In this document: in pieces, positions 14,637 to 23,144 of the stretch | How positions within the stretch are numbered: the first letter of the stretch is position 1 | Layout of the letters: the number at the start of each line of letters is the position of its first letter | From: Paracoccaceae bacterium | GTDB lineage: Bacteria; Pseudomonadota; Alphaproteobacteria; Rhodobacterales; Rhodobacteraceae | Length of the DNA stretch: 25,680 bases | Assembly (NCBI GenBank): GCA_027080755.1 | Contig: JALWQC010000150.1 | Span: forward strand, 1 to 25,680 | Direction: 5' to 3' | The notes under the pieces: generated by a model | Told to the model about the DNA's origin: nothing | The model's input: the letters and a program-made list of their open reading frames with translations, nothing else | The model's database searches: none | Program-made: the position numbers and the translations under genes

Positions 14637-17474
14637 ATGACCAAGCATCACCAGCCTACGCTGAACACCTCGCCCGAGGTCAGCGACGAAATCCGCCGCA
14701 CCACATGTTATATGTGTGCGTGCCGCTGCGGTATCAACGTCCATATGAAGGACGGCAAGGTCAAGTATATCGAGGGCAACAAGGATCATCCCGTCAACAA
14801 GGGGGTGCTCTGCGCCAAAGGGTCCGCCGGGATCATGACCCAATACGCCCCCTCGCGTCTGCGCGCCCCGCTCAAACGGGTTGGCGAGCGTGGCGAGGGC
14901 AAGTTCGAGGAAATCTCCTGGGACGAGGCGCTGGAAATCGCAGCCGGCTGGTTGAAACCGATCCGCGAGGAAGCCCCTGAAAAGCTTGCGTTTTTCACCG
15001 GCCGCGACCAATCGCAAAGCTTCACGGGCTGGTGGGCGCAGGCCTATGGCACGCCCAATTACGCCGCGCACGGCGGCTTCTGTTCTGTGAATATGGCAGC
15101 GGGCGGCATCTATACGATGGGCGGCGCTTTCTGGGAATTCGGCGCGCCGGACTGGGAGCGTTCGAAACTGTTCATGCTGTTCGGCGTGGCCGAGGATCAC
15201 GATTCCAACCCGATCAAGATGGGGCTGGGCAAGCTGAAGGCAAACGGCGCGAAAATCATCGGCGTCAACCCGATCCGCTCCGGCTATAACGCCATCGCGG
15301 ACGAGTGGGTCGGCATTACCCCCGGCACGGACGGGCTGTTTATTCTGGCGTTGATCCACGAGCTGCTGAAATCGGGGAATGTCGATGTCGATTACCTGAT
15401 TCGCTATACCAACATGCCGTTTCTGGTTAACCAGGACGCCGATAGCGACGAATTCGGGCTGTTTGTGCGCGACAAGGACGGCAAGGAACTGGTCTGGGAC
15501 CGCGTGAAAAACGCCCCCGTTGCCTGGGATGCCAAGGGCGTCAAGCCGGCAATGCAGGGCGAATTCGAGGTAAACGGGATCAAGACGACCCCCGCCTTTA
15601 TGCTACTGGCCGACAAATATCTGGGCGAGGAATACACACCGGATTCCGTGGCCGACCGCTGCGGCATCCCCGCCGACCGCATCCGCAAGATCGCGGCCGA
15701 ACTGGCCCGCGTGGCCTTCGAGGAAGAGATCGTTCTGGATCGACCCTGGACCGATTTCCGCGGGGAAAAGCACGACAAGATGATCGGGCGTCCGGTGTCC
15801 TTCCATTCCATGCGCGGGATTTCGGCGCATTCCAACGGCTTCCAGACCGCACGGGCGCTGCATATCCTGCAGATCCTGCTTGGCTCGGTCGAGGTTCCGG
15901 GGGGCTTCCGGTTCAAGCCGCCCTACCCCAAGCCGGTCTCGGCCCATCCCAAGCCGCATTTCGGCGTGACCCCGGGCAAGCCGCTTAACGGCCCGCATCT
16001 GGGCTATCCCCAGGGCCCCGAGGATCTGGGGCTGGACGAAAACGGCAAGGCCATCCGTATCGACAAGGCCTTTACCTGGGAAAATCCCCTGTCGGCCCAC
16101 GGGCTGATGCATATGGTGATTTCCAACGCCCATGCGGGGGATCCCTATAAAATCGACACCCTGTTCATGTTCATGGCGAATATGAGCTGGAACTCCTCCA
16201 TGAATACTTCGGATGTGATGGACATGCTGAAGGACAAGGATGAAAACGGGGAATATGTGATCCCGCATATCATCTATTCCGACAGCTATTCCTCGGAAAT
16301 GGTGGCGTTTTCCGATCTGGTGCTGCCCGATACGACCTATCTGGAGCGCTATGACTGTATTTCCATGCTGGACCGCCCGATCTGCGAGGCCGACGCCATG
16401 GCCGACAGCATCCGCTGGCCGGTGGTGGAGCCGGACCGCGATGTGCGTGGTTTCCAGACGGCGCTGATCCAACTGGGGGTCAAACTGGGCCTGCCCGGCA
16501 TGGTTAACGAGGATGGCTCGGCGAAATACAAGGATTACGCCGACTATATCCAGATGCACGAACGCCGCCCCGGCATCGGCCCGCTGGCCGGCTTCCGCGG
16601 CAAGGACGGCAAGGGCAAGGGGCGCGGCGAACCGAACCCGAACCAGTTGCAGGCCTATATCGACAACGGCGGTTTCTGGATCGACCACATCCCCGAGGAT
16701 TCGGCCTATTACAAACCCTGGAACGCCGGCTATCAGGACTGGGCGGTAGAGCGCGGCATCTTCGACGCCCCGCAGCCCTATGTCTTTACCGTCTATCAGG
16801 AAGTGTTGCAGAAATTCCGGCTGGCGGCCGAGGGCAAGGGCGACATCCAGCCCCCGGAACACCTGCGCGAGCAGGTGCGCGCCACGATGGATCCGCTGCC
16901 GATCTGGTATGAACCGTTCGAGCAATCCCTTGTAAACACGGACGAATACCCCGTTCACGCGCTGACCCAGCGTCCGATGGCGATGTATCACAGCTGGGGC
17001 ACGCAAAACGCATGGCTGCGCCAGATTCACGGCTACAACCCCTTGTATGTGCCGACCGACATCTGGGAAAAGCACGGCTTTAGCGATGGCGACTGGGCCA
17101 AGGTTACCTCGCATCACGGGGAAATCGTGGTGCCGGTGGCGCTGATGCAGGCACTTAATGCCAACACCGTCTGGACATGGAATGCCATCGGCAAACGCAA
17201 GGGCGCCTGGGCGTTGCAGAATGACGCGCCGGAAACCACAAAGGGCTTCCTGTTGAACCATCTGATCCACGAACTGTTGCCCGAGCGGGGCGACGGCATG
17301 CGCTGGAACAACTCCGATCCGGTGACGGGACAGGCGGCCTGGTTTGACCTTCGCGTGAAAATAGAGCGGGTGGACCCACCCCCGAACCTGCAATCCGAAC
17401 CCACCTTCGCGCCCCAGGAATCCCCTGTCGGCCAAGGCCCTGCCAATGTTGAATACGGGAAGGAATGGACATGA
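14637..17474 (+). CDS. soeA: Molybdopterin oxidoreductase catalytic subunit, probable sulfite dehydrogenase SoeA
   Basis: Encodes a 945-residue molybdopterin enzyme of the DMSO-reductase superfamily. An N-terminal [4Fe-4S] site is formed by C24, C27, C31 and C59. The region GGFCSVNMAAGG gives C149 as a candidate molybdenum ligand. The C-terminal cofactor-binding domain begins around residue 770 (HALTQRPMAMYHSWGTQNAW). There is no twin-arginine signal, so it should sit on the cytoplasmic face. The downstream genes encode a four-cluster ferredoxin subunit and a DmsC-type anchor, the exact make-up of SoeABC, which oxidises sulfite to sulfate and passes electrons to the quinone pool. The stop overlaps soeB (ATGA). 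It is often labelled formate dehydrogenase by homology, but selenocysteine/FdhF-type motifs are absent. Polysulfide or thiosulfate reductase is an alternative. Confidence 0.68.
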   Translation: MTKHHQPTLNTSPEVSDEIRRTTCYMCACRCGINVHMKDGKVKYIEGNKDHPVNKGVLCAKGSAGIMTQYAPSRLRAPLKRVGERGEGKFEEISWDEALEIAAGWLKPIREEAPEKLAFFTGRDQSQSFTGWWAQAYGTPNYAAHGGFCSVNMAAGGIYTMGGAFWEFGAPDWERSKLFMLFGVAEDHDSNPIKMGLGKLKANGAKIIGVNPIRSGYNAIADEWVGITPGTDGLFILALIHELLKSGNVDVDYLIRYTNMPFLVNQDADSDEFGLFVRDKDGKELVWDRVKNAPVAWDAKGVKPAMQGEFEVNGIKTTPAFMLLADKYLGEEYTPDSVADRCGIPADRIRKIAAELARVAFEEEIVLDRPWTDFRGEKHDKMIGRPVSFHSMRGISAHSNGFQTARALHILQILLGSVEVPGGFRFKPPYPKPVSAHPKPHFGVTPGKPLNGPHLGYPQGPEDLGLDENGKAIRIDKAFTWENPLSAHGLMHMVISNAHAGDPYKIDTLFMFMANMSWNSSMNTSDVMDMLKDKDENGEYVIPHIIYSDSYSSEMVAFSDLVLPDTTYLERYDCISMLDRPICEADAMADSIRWPVVEPDRDVRGFQTALIQLGVKLGLPGMVNEDGSAKYKDYADYIQMHERRPGIGPLAGFRGKDGKGKGRGEPNPNQLQAYIDNGGFWIDHIPEDSAYYKPWNAGYQDWAVERGIFDAPQPYVFTVYQEVLQKFRLAAEGKGDIQPPEHLREQVRATMDPLPIWYEPFEQSLVNTDEYPVHALTQRPMAMYHSWGTQNAWLRQIHGYNPLYVPTDIWEKHGFSDGDWAKVTSHHGEIVVPVALMQALNANTVWTWNAIGKRKGAWALQNDAPETTKGFLLNHLIHELLPERGDGMRWNNSDPVTGQAAWFDLRVKIERVDPPPNLQSEPTFAPQESPVGQGPANVEYGKEWT

Positions 17475-18217
17475 CAACGCTCCCGCAAAGCACCGACAAG
17501 AAGCTCGGCCTTGTGATCGACCTTGATACCTGTGTGGGCTGTCATGCCTGCGAAATATCGTGCAAGGAATGGAATACATCAAATTACGGCGCGCCGCTTT
17601 CGGATGTGGACGCCTACGGCGCCAATCCGGTCGGGACGTTTCTGAACCGCGTGCATTCCTTCGAGGTGAAACAGGAAAACAAACCCGCGCAGGTCACGCA
17701 TTTCCCGAAATCCTGCCTGCATTGCGAGGACGCCCCCTGCGTCACCGTTTGCCCCACCGGTGCCAGCTACAAACGCACCGAGGACGGGATCGTTCTGGTT
17801 AACGAAAGCGACTGCATCGGCTGCGGCCTGTGCGCCTGGTCCTGCCCCTACGGCGCCCGCGAAATGGATGCGCTGGCCGGGGTGATGAAAAAATGCACCC
17901 TGTGTGTGGACCGTATCTATAACGAAAACATCCCCGAGCGGGACCGCGTGCCCTCTTGCGTGCGCACCTGTCCGGCGGGCGCGCGCCACTTTGGCGATCT
18001 GGGCGATCCCGACAGCGATGTTTCGCGACTGGTGGCCGAACGCGGCGGTATGGAGCTGATGCCCGAGCAAGGCACCAAACCGGTAAACCGCTATCTGCCC
18101 CCGCGCCCGAAAGCGGATGTCGAGGAAATCGACGTTCTCGCCCCCTTCCTGCAACGCCAGGACGAAGAGGCCGGCGGCTTCCTCGGCTGGCTTGACCGCA
18201 CACTGGAGAAACTCTGA
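17471..18217 (+). CDS. soeB: Four [4Fe-4S] cluster electron-transfer subunit, SoeB/DmsB type
   Basis: Encodes a 248-residue ferredoxin-like subunit with 16 cysteines in four groups: C21/C24/C27/C31, C82/C85/C90/C94, C115/C118/C121/C125 and C142/C145/C163/C167. This is the classic arrangement for four [4Fe-4S] clusters that wire the molybdenum subunit to the membrane anchor. An ATG two codons earlier (17465) is possible, but the one at 17471 overlaps the soeA stop (ATGA) and has AAGGA at a good distance of 6 bases, whereas the earlier ATG directly abuts that site. There is no signal peptide, in line with a cytoplasmic complex. The C-terminal tail (about 205-248) is acidic and extends beyond the cluster domain. 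The stop overlaps the soeC start by one base (TGATG). Confidence 0.8.
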   Translation: MTTLPQSTDKKLGLVIDLDTCVGCHACEISCKEWNTSNYGAPLSDVDAYGANPVGTFLNRVHSFEVKQENKPAQVTHFPKSCLHCEDAPCVTVCPTGASYKRTEDGIVLVNESDCIGCGLCAWSCPYGAREMDALAGVMKKCTLCVDRIYNENIPERDRVPSCVRTCPAGARHFGDLGDPDSDVSRLVAERGGMELMPEQGTKPVNRYLPPRPKADVEEIDVLAPFLQRQDEEAGGFLGWLDRTLEKL

Positions 18218-19092
18218 TGCATCCGGCGCCTTCTGTAATTATCTTCACCACATTGTCCGGGCTGGGTTTCGGCCTGATGATGTTCCTCGGCCTCGGCTTT
18301 CTGGACGTGTCCGGCTGGGTCGCCTTTGTTTTCGTCGCCATCGCCTATGCGCTGGCGGGGGGGGGATTGCTGTCCTCGCTGTTCCATCTGGGCCATCCCG
18401 AACGCTTTATGAAAGCCCTGCGCCAATGGCGTTCCAGCTGGCTGTCGCGCGAGGGGGTTCTGTCCTTCCTTACCATGGGGCTGTTCGGGATCTACGCGCT
18501 GCTGTGGATCTTCATGGATACCCGCGTTGCATGGCTGGGGTATCTGGCGGCGGCCTCGGCTGTGGCCACGGTGTTTGCAACCTCCATGATCTATGCACAG
18601 ATGAAATCGGTGCCGCGCTGGCACAGTTTCCTGACCCCCGTGATGTTCCTGATGTATGCCCTTGCCGGGGGCGCGCTGCTGTCCACGCAAACCTATATTG
18701 CCGGCCTGCTGTTTTTGCTGCTGGTGCCGGTTCAGGCCATGATCTGGGTTGTCGGGGACCGCGCCTTCGGGGCCAGCGGCAGCACCATGGGGACGGCGAC
18801 GGGGCTGGGCAAGCTGGGCAAACTGCGCCTGCTGGAAAAGCCGCATTCGGGCAACAACTACCTGTTGCAGGAAATGGTCTATAAAATCGGGCGCAAGCAC
18901 GCGACCAAACTGCGCCTGTTCGCGCTGGCCTTCGGCTCGCTTCTGCCGGCGGCGCTGCTGGTGGTGTTTCCGGCCAGCCATGTGATGATGCTGCTGGTGA
19001 TCCTCATCCATCTGACCGGCCTTTTCGCCCAACGCTGGCTGTTCTTTGCCGAGGCGGAACATGTCGTCGGCCTATACTACGGCCAACGCTGA
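18217..19092 (+). CDS. soeC: Membrane anchor subunit, SoeC/DmsC type
   Basis: Encodes a 291-residue integral membrane protein of the DmsC family with about eight hydrophobic helices, starting at residue 7. Family features include GGGLLSSLFHLGHPERFMKAL at about 47-67, with histidines and charged residues at the membrane surface, and WLSREGVLSF near 74-83. It would anchor SoeAB and pass electrons to or from the quinone pool; DmsC-type anchors lack haem. A GGAG site at 18205-18208 and a TGATG overlap with soeB fix the start. A strong terminator follows directly, closing the operon. The DmsC type (rather than cytochrome b or NrfD type) is the main reason for favouring SoeABC over formate dehydrogenase. 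Confidence 0.75.
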   Translation: MHPAPSVIIFTTLSGLGFGLMMFLGLGFLDVSGWVAFVFVAIAYALAGGGLLSSLFHLGHPERFMKALRQWRSSWLSREGVLSFLTMGLFGIYALLWIFMDTRVAWLGYLAAASAVATVFATSMIYAQMKSVPRWHSFLTPVMFLMYALAGGALLSTQTYIAGLLFLLLVPVQAMIWVVGDRAFGASGSTMGTATGLGKLGKLRLLEKPHSGNNYLLQEMVYKIGRKHATKLRLFALAFGSLLPAALLVVFPASHVMMLLVILIHLTGLFAQRWLFFAEAEHVVGLYYGQR

Positions 19093-19099
19093 AACCCAA

Positions 19100-19122
19100 A
19101 GCCCCGCCGGTTTGGCGGGGCT
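19100..19122. terminator. Bidirectional rho-independent terminator between soeC and the acyl-CoA ligase
   Basis: AGCCCCGCC (19100-19108) and GGCGGGGCT (19114-19122) form a perfect 9-base stem, extendable by two A-T pairs, with a 5-base loop. TTTTT continues on the plus strand and TTTGGGTTT on the minus strand. It lies 8 bases after the soeC stop and 27 bases beyond the stop of the convergent ligase gene, so it can end both transcripts; it is stronger for soeABC. Confidence 0.9.
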
Positions 19123-19148
19123 TTTTCGTTGCGCGGACTTTCGGCCGT

Positions 19149-20768
19149 TCACATTTCCTTTGCCGCCTGACGCAAAGGCACCTTCTGGATTTTACCGGTA
19201 GAGGTTTTGGGAACATCCTGGAAAACAATCGTCTTCGGCACCTTGAAATGGGCCAGATGTGCGCGGCAATGGGTGATAATTTCGGCCGCGTCAGCCGTCA
19301 TCCCCGGTTTCAGTTCGATAAAGGCACAAGGCGTTTCGCCCCATTTTTCGTCCGGCTTTGCCACCACGGCACAGGCGGAAACGGCGGGGTGGGCGTATAA
19401 CACCCCCTCTATTTCGATGCTGGAGATATTCTCGCCGCCGGAAATGATGATATCCTTGGCCCGGTCCCGCAGCTGAATATAGCCGTCGGGATGCACCACC
19501 CCGAGGTCGCCGGAATGGAACCAGCCGCCGGACAGGGCCTCGTCCGTGGCTTCGGGGTTGTCCAGATAACCCTTCATGACGATGTTGCCGCGCATCATCA
19601 CCTCGCCCATGGTTTCGCCGTCATGGGGGACCTCGGCCATGGTAGCGGGGTCCAGAACTTTCACGTCCTCCTGCACCATATAGGCCACGCCCTGACGCGC
19701 CTTCAGGTTGGCCTGCATACCGATCGGCAGGTCGTTCCATTCGTCATGCCAGACACAGGAAACACAGGGGCCATAGGTTTCCGTCAGGCCATAGGCGTGG
19801 GTGACCTCGAACCCTTCCTCCTGCATGCTTTGCAGCACTTTCGCCGGCGGCGGCGCGGCGGCGGTCATCACCTTGCACAGGTGGTCGAAGGGGCGCTTTT
19901 CCCCCGCTTCGGCATTGATCATAAAGCTAAGCACAATCGGCGCGCCGCACATATGATCGGCCCCGTTCAACGCAATGGCATCGTAAATATTGGCGGCCGT
20001 CACCTTGCGGATGCAGATATTCGTCCCCGCCTTGGCCGCAATAGTCCAGGGGAAACACCAGCCGTTGCAGTGGAACATCGGCAGGGTCCACAAATAGACC
20101 GGATGCGCCCCCATATTCCATTCCATCACATTCCCGAGCGCATTCTGGTAGGCCCCGCGATAATGGTAAACCACGCCCTTGGGATTGCCCGTGGTGCCGG
20201 AGGTATAGTTAATGCTGATGCTGTCCCATTCGTCATTCGGGGGGGCATAGCGGAATTCGGGGTCACCGGTGGCGAGGAAGGCCTCGTAATCCATATCGCC
20301 CAGCAAGGTCCCGCCCTCGGCCTCGGGGTCATCGATATCAATGATCACCGGATTGCCGCTGGCCAGTTGCAGCGCCTCTTGCACGGTGTCGGAAAACTCG
20401 CGGTCGGTGACCAGCAGGCGGATCCCCGCGTGGTCGATGATATAGGCAATCGTGCGCGCATCCAGCCGGTAATTCAGCGCATTCAGCACCATCCCCGCCA
20501 TCGGCACGCCGAAATGGGCCTCGTATAATTCCGGCGTATTCATCGCCATGAACCCGACCACATCCCCCTTCTGCAACCCCGCCCGCGTCAGCGCCGAGGC
20601 CAGCCGCCGGCACCGCGCATAGGTTTGCGACCAGCTACGCCGCAGCGCCCCGTAGATCACTGCCGGATGATCCGGAAAGGTTAACGCCGTGCGGTGGATA
20701 AAGGACACAGGCGTAAGCGGCGCATAATTGGCCGCGTTTTTTTCCAGATTCATGTGGGCGTGGGTCAT
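19149..20768 (-). CDS. Acyl-CoA synthetase, DmdB-like (methylmercaptopropionate-CoA ligase family)
   Basis: Encodes a 539-residue adenylate-forming ligase (ANL family). Core motifs: P-loop YTSGTTGNPKG (188-198), acyl-pocket segment MFHCNGW (231-237), YGLTETYGP (326-334), the hinge/ATP aspartate in GWFHSGDLG (415-423), RDRAKDIIISGGENIS (434-449) and the catalytic lysine in KTSTGKIQK (K526). Length and the HCNGW and GENIS wording agree with the DmdB group of marine roseobacters, which activates methylmercaptopropionate in DMSP breakdown and also medium-chain acids. It converts an acid, ATP and CoA to the acyl-CoA in the cytoplasm. The start at 20768 has an AAGGAGG site (20775-20781) that overlaps the parC stop, so it is read on from parC. 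No other DMSP gene is nearby, so the substrate stays open. Confidence 0.8.
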   Translation of the reverse strand: MTHAHMNLEKNAANYAPLTPVSFIHRTALTFPDHPAVIYGALRRSWSQTYARCRRLASALTRAGLQKGDVVGFMAMNTPELYEAHFGVPMAGMVLNALNYRLDARTIAYIIDHAGIRLLVTDREFSDTVQEALQLASGNPVIIDIDDPEAEGGTLLGDMDYEAFLATGDPEFRYAPPNDEWDSISINYTSGTTGNPKGVVYHYRGAYQNALGNVMEWNMGAHPVYLWTLPMFHCNGWCFPWTIAAKAGTNICIRKVTAANIYDAIALNGADHMCGAPIVLSFMINAEAGEKRPFDHLCKVMTAAAPPPAKVLQSMQEEGFEVTHAYGLTETYGPCVSCVWHDEWNDLPIGMQANLKARQGVAYMVQEDVKVLDPATMAEVPHDGETMGEVMMRGNIVMKGYLDNPEATDEALSGGWFHSGDLGVVHPDGYIQLRDRAKDIIISGGENISSIEIEGVLYAHPAVSACAVVAKPDEKWGETPCAFIELKPGMTADAAEIITHCRAHLAHFKVPKTIVFQDVPKTSTGKIQKVPLRQAAKEM

Positions 20769-20779
20769 CAGGGGCCTCC

Positions 20780-23029
20780 TTAGTTGAATTTGTTATCCCG
20801 CGGGAACCCCCTCGGGGCCATGCGGCCGGCGCTGGCGCGTTTGCCTGTCCATTCGGCCAGCTCGGTTTCCGTGCGGGTGCGGCCGGCGGGGTCTTTCCAG
20901 CTTAGGCCTTCGGACAGGGTAAAGGTTTTGGCGTCGGACAGTTCGCCGTCCTTGTCCGCGTATTTCTGCAGGCGCACACCTTTGCCCCGCCCCAGTTCCG
21001 GCAGTTCGGAAAGGGGGAAAACCAGCACTTTGCGGTTCAGCCCGACGCAGGCAACATGGTCGCCTTCGACCGGGCGGCACACCAGCGCGCGGGCGTCGCC
21101 CTTGACGTTCAGAACCTGTTTACCATTGCGGGTTTGTGCGAGGACGTCATCCTCGTTAACCACGAATCCGTCCCCCGCGCTGGAGGCCAGCAGCAATTTG
21201 CGCCCCGGCTTGTGGATGAACAGATCGACCAGCTCGGCCTCGTTCGGGATATCGACGATCAGGCGGATCGGCTCGCCCATGCCGCGCCCGCCCGGCAGGT
21301 TGGAAGCGGCAATCGTGTAGAACCGCCCGTTAGAGGCAAAGGCCAGCAGGCGATCCGTCGTTTCCGCATGGAAAATAAAGCGCGCCTCGTCGCCGTCCTT
21401 GAATTTCAGCTCGGAACCGAGGTCGATATGCCCCTTCATCGCCCGCACCCAGCCCATTTTCGAACAGACGACGGTGATCGGCTCGCGTTCGATCATGGCC
21501 TCCAGCGGCACTTCCTCTATGTCCGGGGCCTCAGCCAGTTCGGTGCGGCGCGCGCCAAAGGGGGTGTTTTTGCCGAATTTCTTGCGGGTTTCGCGCAACT
21601 GCTCGGTGATGCGTGCCCATTGCAGGGCCTCGCTTTCCAGCAGGTCCTCAAGCTCCGAACGCTCCACCAGCAGGGTATCACGTTCGTTGCGAAGCTCCAT
21701 TTCTTCCAGCTTGCGCAAGGAGCGCAGGCGCATGTTCAGGATCGCCTCGGCCTGCACCTCCGATAGCTCGAATTCCGCCATGAGCGAGGCTTTCGGGTCC
21801 TCGTCGTAGCGGATAATCTCTATCACCCGGTCCAGATTGAGGTAGGCGATAATATAGCCTTCCAGAACCTCCAGCCGCGCATCGATTTTCGCCAGCCGGT
21901 GGCGCGAGCGGCGCAGCAGCACGTCGCGGCGGTGGTCGATAAAGGCGCGCAGGACCTCTTTCAGGGTGGACACCTGCGGCACCAGCCCGTCGATCAACAC
22001 GTTCATATTCATGGAAAAACGGGTTTGCAGGTCGCTTTGCCTAAACAGGGTTTCCATCAGCACGGCCGGATCGACCGTCTTGGAGCGCGGTTCCAGAATC
22101 AGGCGGATATCCTCGGCGGATTCGTCGCGCACATCGGTCAGGATCGGGATTTTCTTGGCGTTTATCAGCTCGGCGATTTTTTCGATCAGCTTGGATTTCT
22201 GCACCTGATAGGGGATCTCGGTGACAACGATCTGCCACTGGCCGCGGCCCAGATCCTCTACCTCCCATTTGGCGCGCAGCCGGAAAGAGCCGCGGCCGGT
22301 TTTATAGGCGTTCAGGATATTCTCGCGCGGCTCCACCAGCACGCCACCGGTCGGGAAATCCGGTCCGGGGATATAGTCCAGCAAGGTTTCGTCGCGTGCG
22401 TTCGGGGCCTTGATCAGGTGAATCGCGGCATCGCACAATTCCCCGACGTTATGGGGGGGAATATTGGTGGCCATGCCCACGGCAATCCCGCTGGAGCCGT
22501 TCGCCAGAAGGTTCGGATATTCCGCCGGCAGCACCACCGGTTCCGTCAGGGTGCCGTCGTAATTGTCGCGAAAATCCACCGCATTTTCCGCCAGACCGGT
22601 CATCAGGGCCACGGCCATGTCGGTCATGCGGGCCTCGGTATAGCGGGCGGCGGCGGGGTTGTCGCCGTCGATATTGCCAAAGTTCCCCTGCCCGTCCACC
22701 AGCGGATAGCGCACGTTGAAATCCTGCGCCAGACGCGCCAGCGCATCGTAAATCGCCGCATCGCCGTGGGGGTGGTAGTTCCCCATCACATCCCCCGTAA
22801 TCTTGGAGGATTTCCGGTACCGCCCCTTCGGGTCCAGCTTCAATTCGCGCATGGCATAGAGAATCCGGCGATGCACCGGTTTCAGCCCGTCGCGTGCATC
22901 CGGCAAGGCCCGGTTCATGATGGTGGACAGGGCATAGGTCAGGTAACGCTCGCCAAGGGCGCGGCGCAGCGGCTCAACCGTGATGGTGCCGCCTTCGGGT
23001 ATATCGGGGATGTCAGTCGCTTTAGCCAT
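20780..23029 (-). CDS. parC: DNA topoisomerase IV subunit A
   Basis: Encodes a 749-residue type IIA topoisomerase subunit A. The N-terminal breakage-reunion domain shows LPDARDGLKPVHRRIL (42-57), the quinolone-determining stretch HPHGDAAIYDAL (about 86-97) and the catalytic tyrosine in AARYTEAR (Y130). A coiled-coil gate follows near residues 370-470. The C-terminal half carries degenerate beta-pinwheel blades instead of the GyrA box, and the total length is shorter than GyrA, so ParC is preferred. It acts with ParE to decatenate daughter chromosomes. The frame opens 17 codons earlier, but MAKATDIPD at 23029 is the usual family start. No clear ribosome-binding site is seen. Alanine (A91) replaces the serine found in E. 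coli GyrA and ParC. Confidence 0.93.
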   Translation of the reverse strand: MAKATDIPDIPEGGTITVEPLRRALGERYLTYALSTIMNRALPDARDGLKPVHRRILYAMRELKLDPKGRYRKSSKITGDVMGNYHPHGDAAIYDALARLAQDFNVRYPLVDGQGNFGNIDGDNPAAARYTEARMTDMAVALMTGLAENAVDFRDNYDGTLTEPVVLPAEYPNLLANGSSGIAVGMATNIPPHNVGELCDAAIHLIKAPNARDETLLDYIPGPDFPTGGVLVEPRENILNAYKTGRGSFRLRAKWEVEDLGRGQWQIVVTEIPYQVQKSKLIEKIAELINAKKIPILTDVRDESAEDIRLILEPRSKTVDPAVLMETLFRQSDLQTRFSMNMNVLIDGLVPQVSTLKEVLRAFIDHRRDVLLRRSRHRLAKIDARLEVLEGYIIAYLNLDRVIEIIRYDEDPKASLMAEFELSEVQAEAILNMRLRSLRKLEEMELRNERDTLLVERSELEDLLESEALQWARITEQLRETRKKFGKNTPFGARRTELAEAPDIEEVPLEAMIEREPITVVCSKMGWVRAMKGHIDLGSELKFKDGDEARFIFHAETTDRLLAFASNGRFYTIAASNLPGGRGMGEPIRLIVDIPNEAELVDLFIHKPGRKLLLASSAGDGFVVNEDDVLAQTRNGKQVLNVKGDARALVCRPVEGDHVACVGLNRKVLVFPLSELPELGRGKGVRLQKYADKDGELSDAKTFTLSEGLSWKDPAGRTRTETELAEWTGKRASAGRMAPRGFPRDNKFN

Positions 23030-23086
23030 AGATATGGTGTATCTTGCCACAAACGACGGGTCCAGCGGGAAAATGCACAATAGCGC

Positions 23087-23115
23087 TTGACCTACGCTTA
23101 GTTATTGATTATTAA
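23087..23115 (+). promoter_or_regulatory. Probable sigma70-type promoter of the cytochrome c gene
   Basis: TTGACC (23087-23092) and TATTAA (23110-23115) are separated by 17 bases and match the consensus in five and four positions. The expected transcription start lies about 20 bases before the ATG at 23145, leaving a short leader with an AAAGGGG ribosome-binding site (23132-23138). The promoter sits in the 115-base divergent gap between parC and the cytochrome gene. Confidence 0.5.
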
Positions 23116-23144
23116 CCACTCAAAAGCAACCAAAGGGGCCTTTT

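Noticed and set aside
13581..15359. 592-codon minus-strand frame across the TauA-like gene and the start of soeA
   Set aside because: It spans two real genes and the promoter gap between them in antisense; low-complexity shadow composition and no family motif.
15603..17582. 659-codon open frame on the minus strand opposite soeA
   Set aside because: It lies fully antisense to a strongly conserved gene, is histidine/arginine/glycine-rich without a recognisable domain, and has the composition expected of a high-GC shadow frame.
19491..20528. 345-codon plus-strand frame opposite the acyl-CoA ligase
   Set aside because: Fully antisense to a conserved ANL-family gene, histidine-rich, with no motif.
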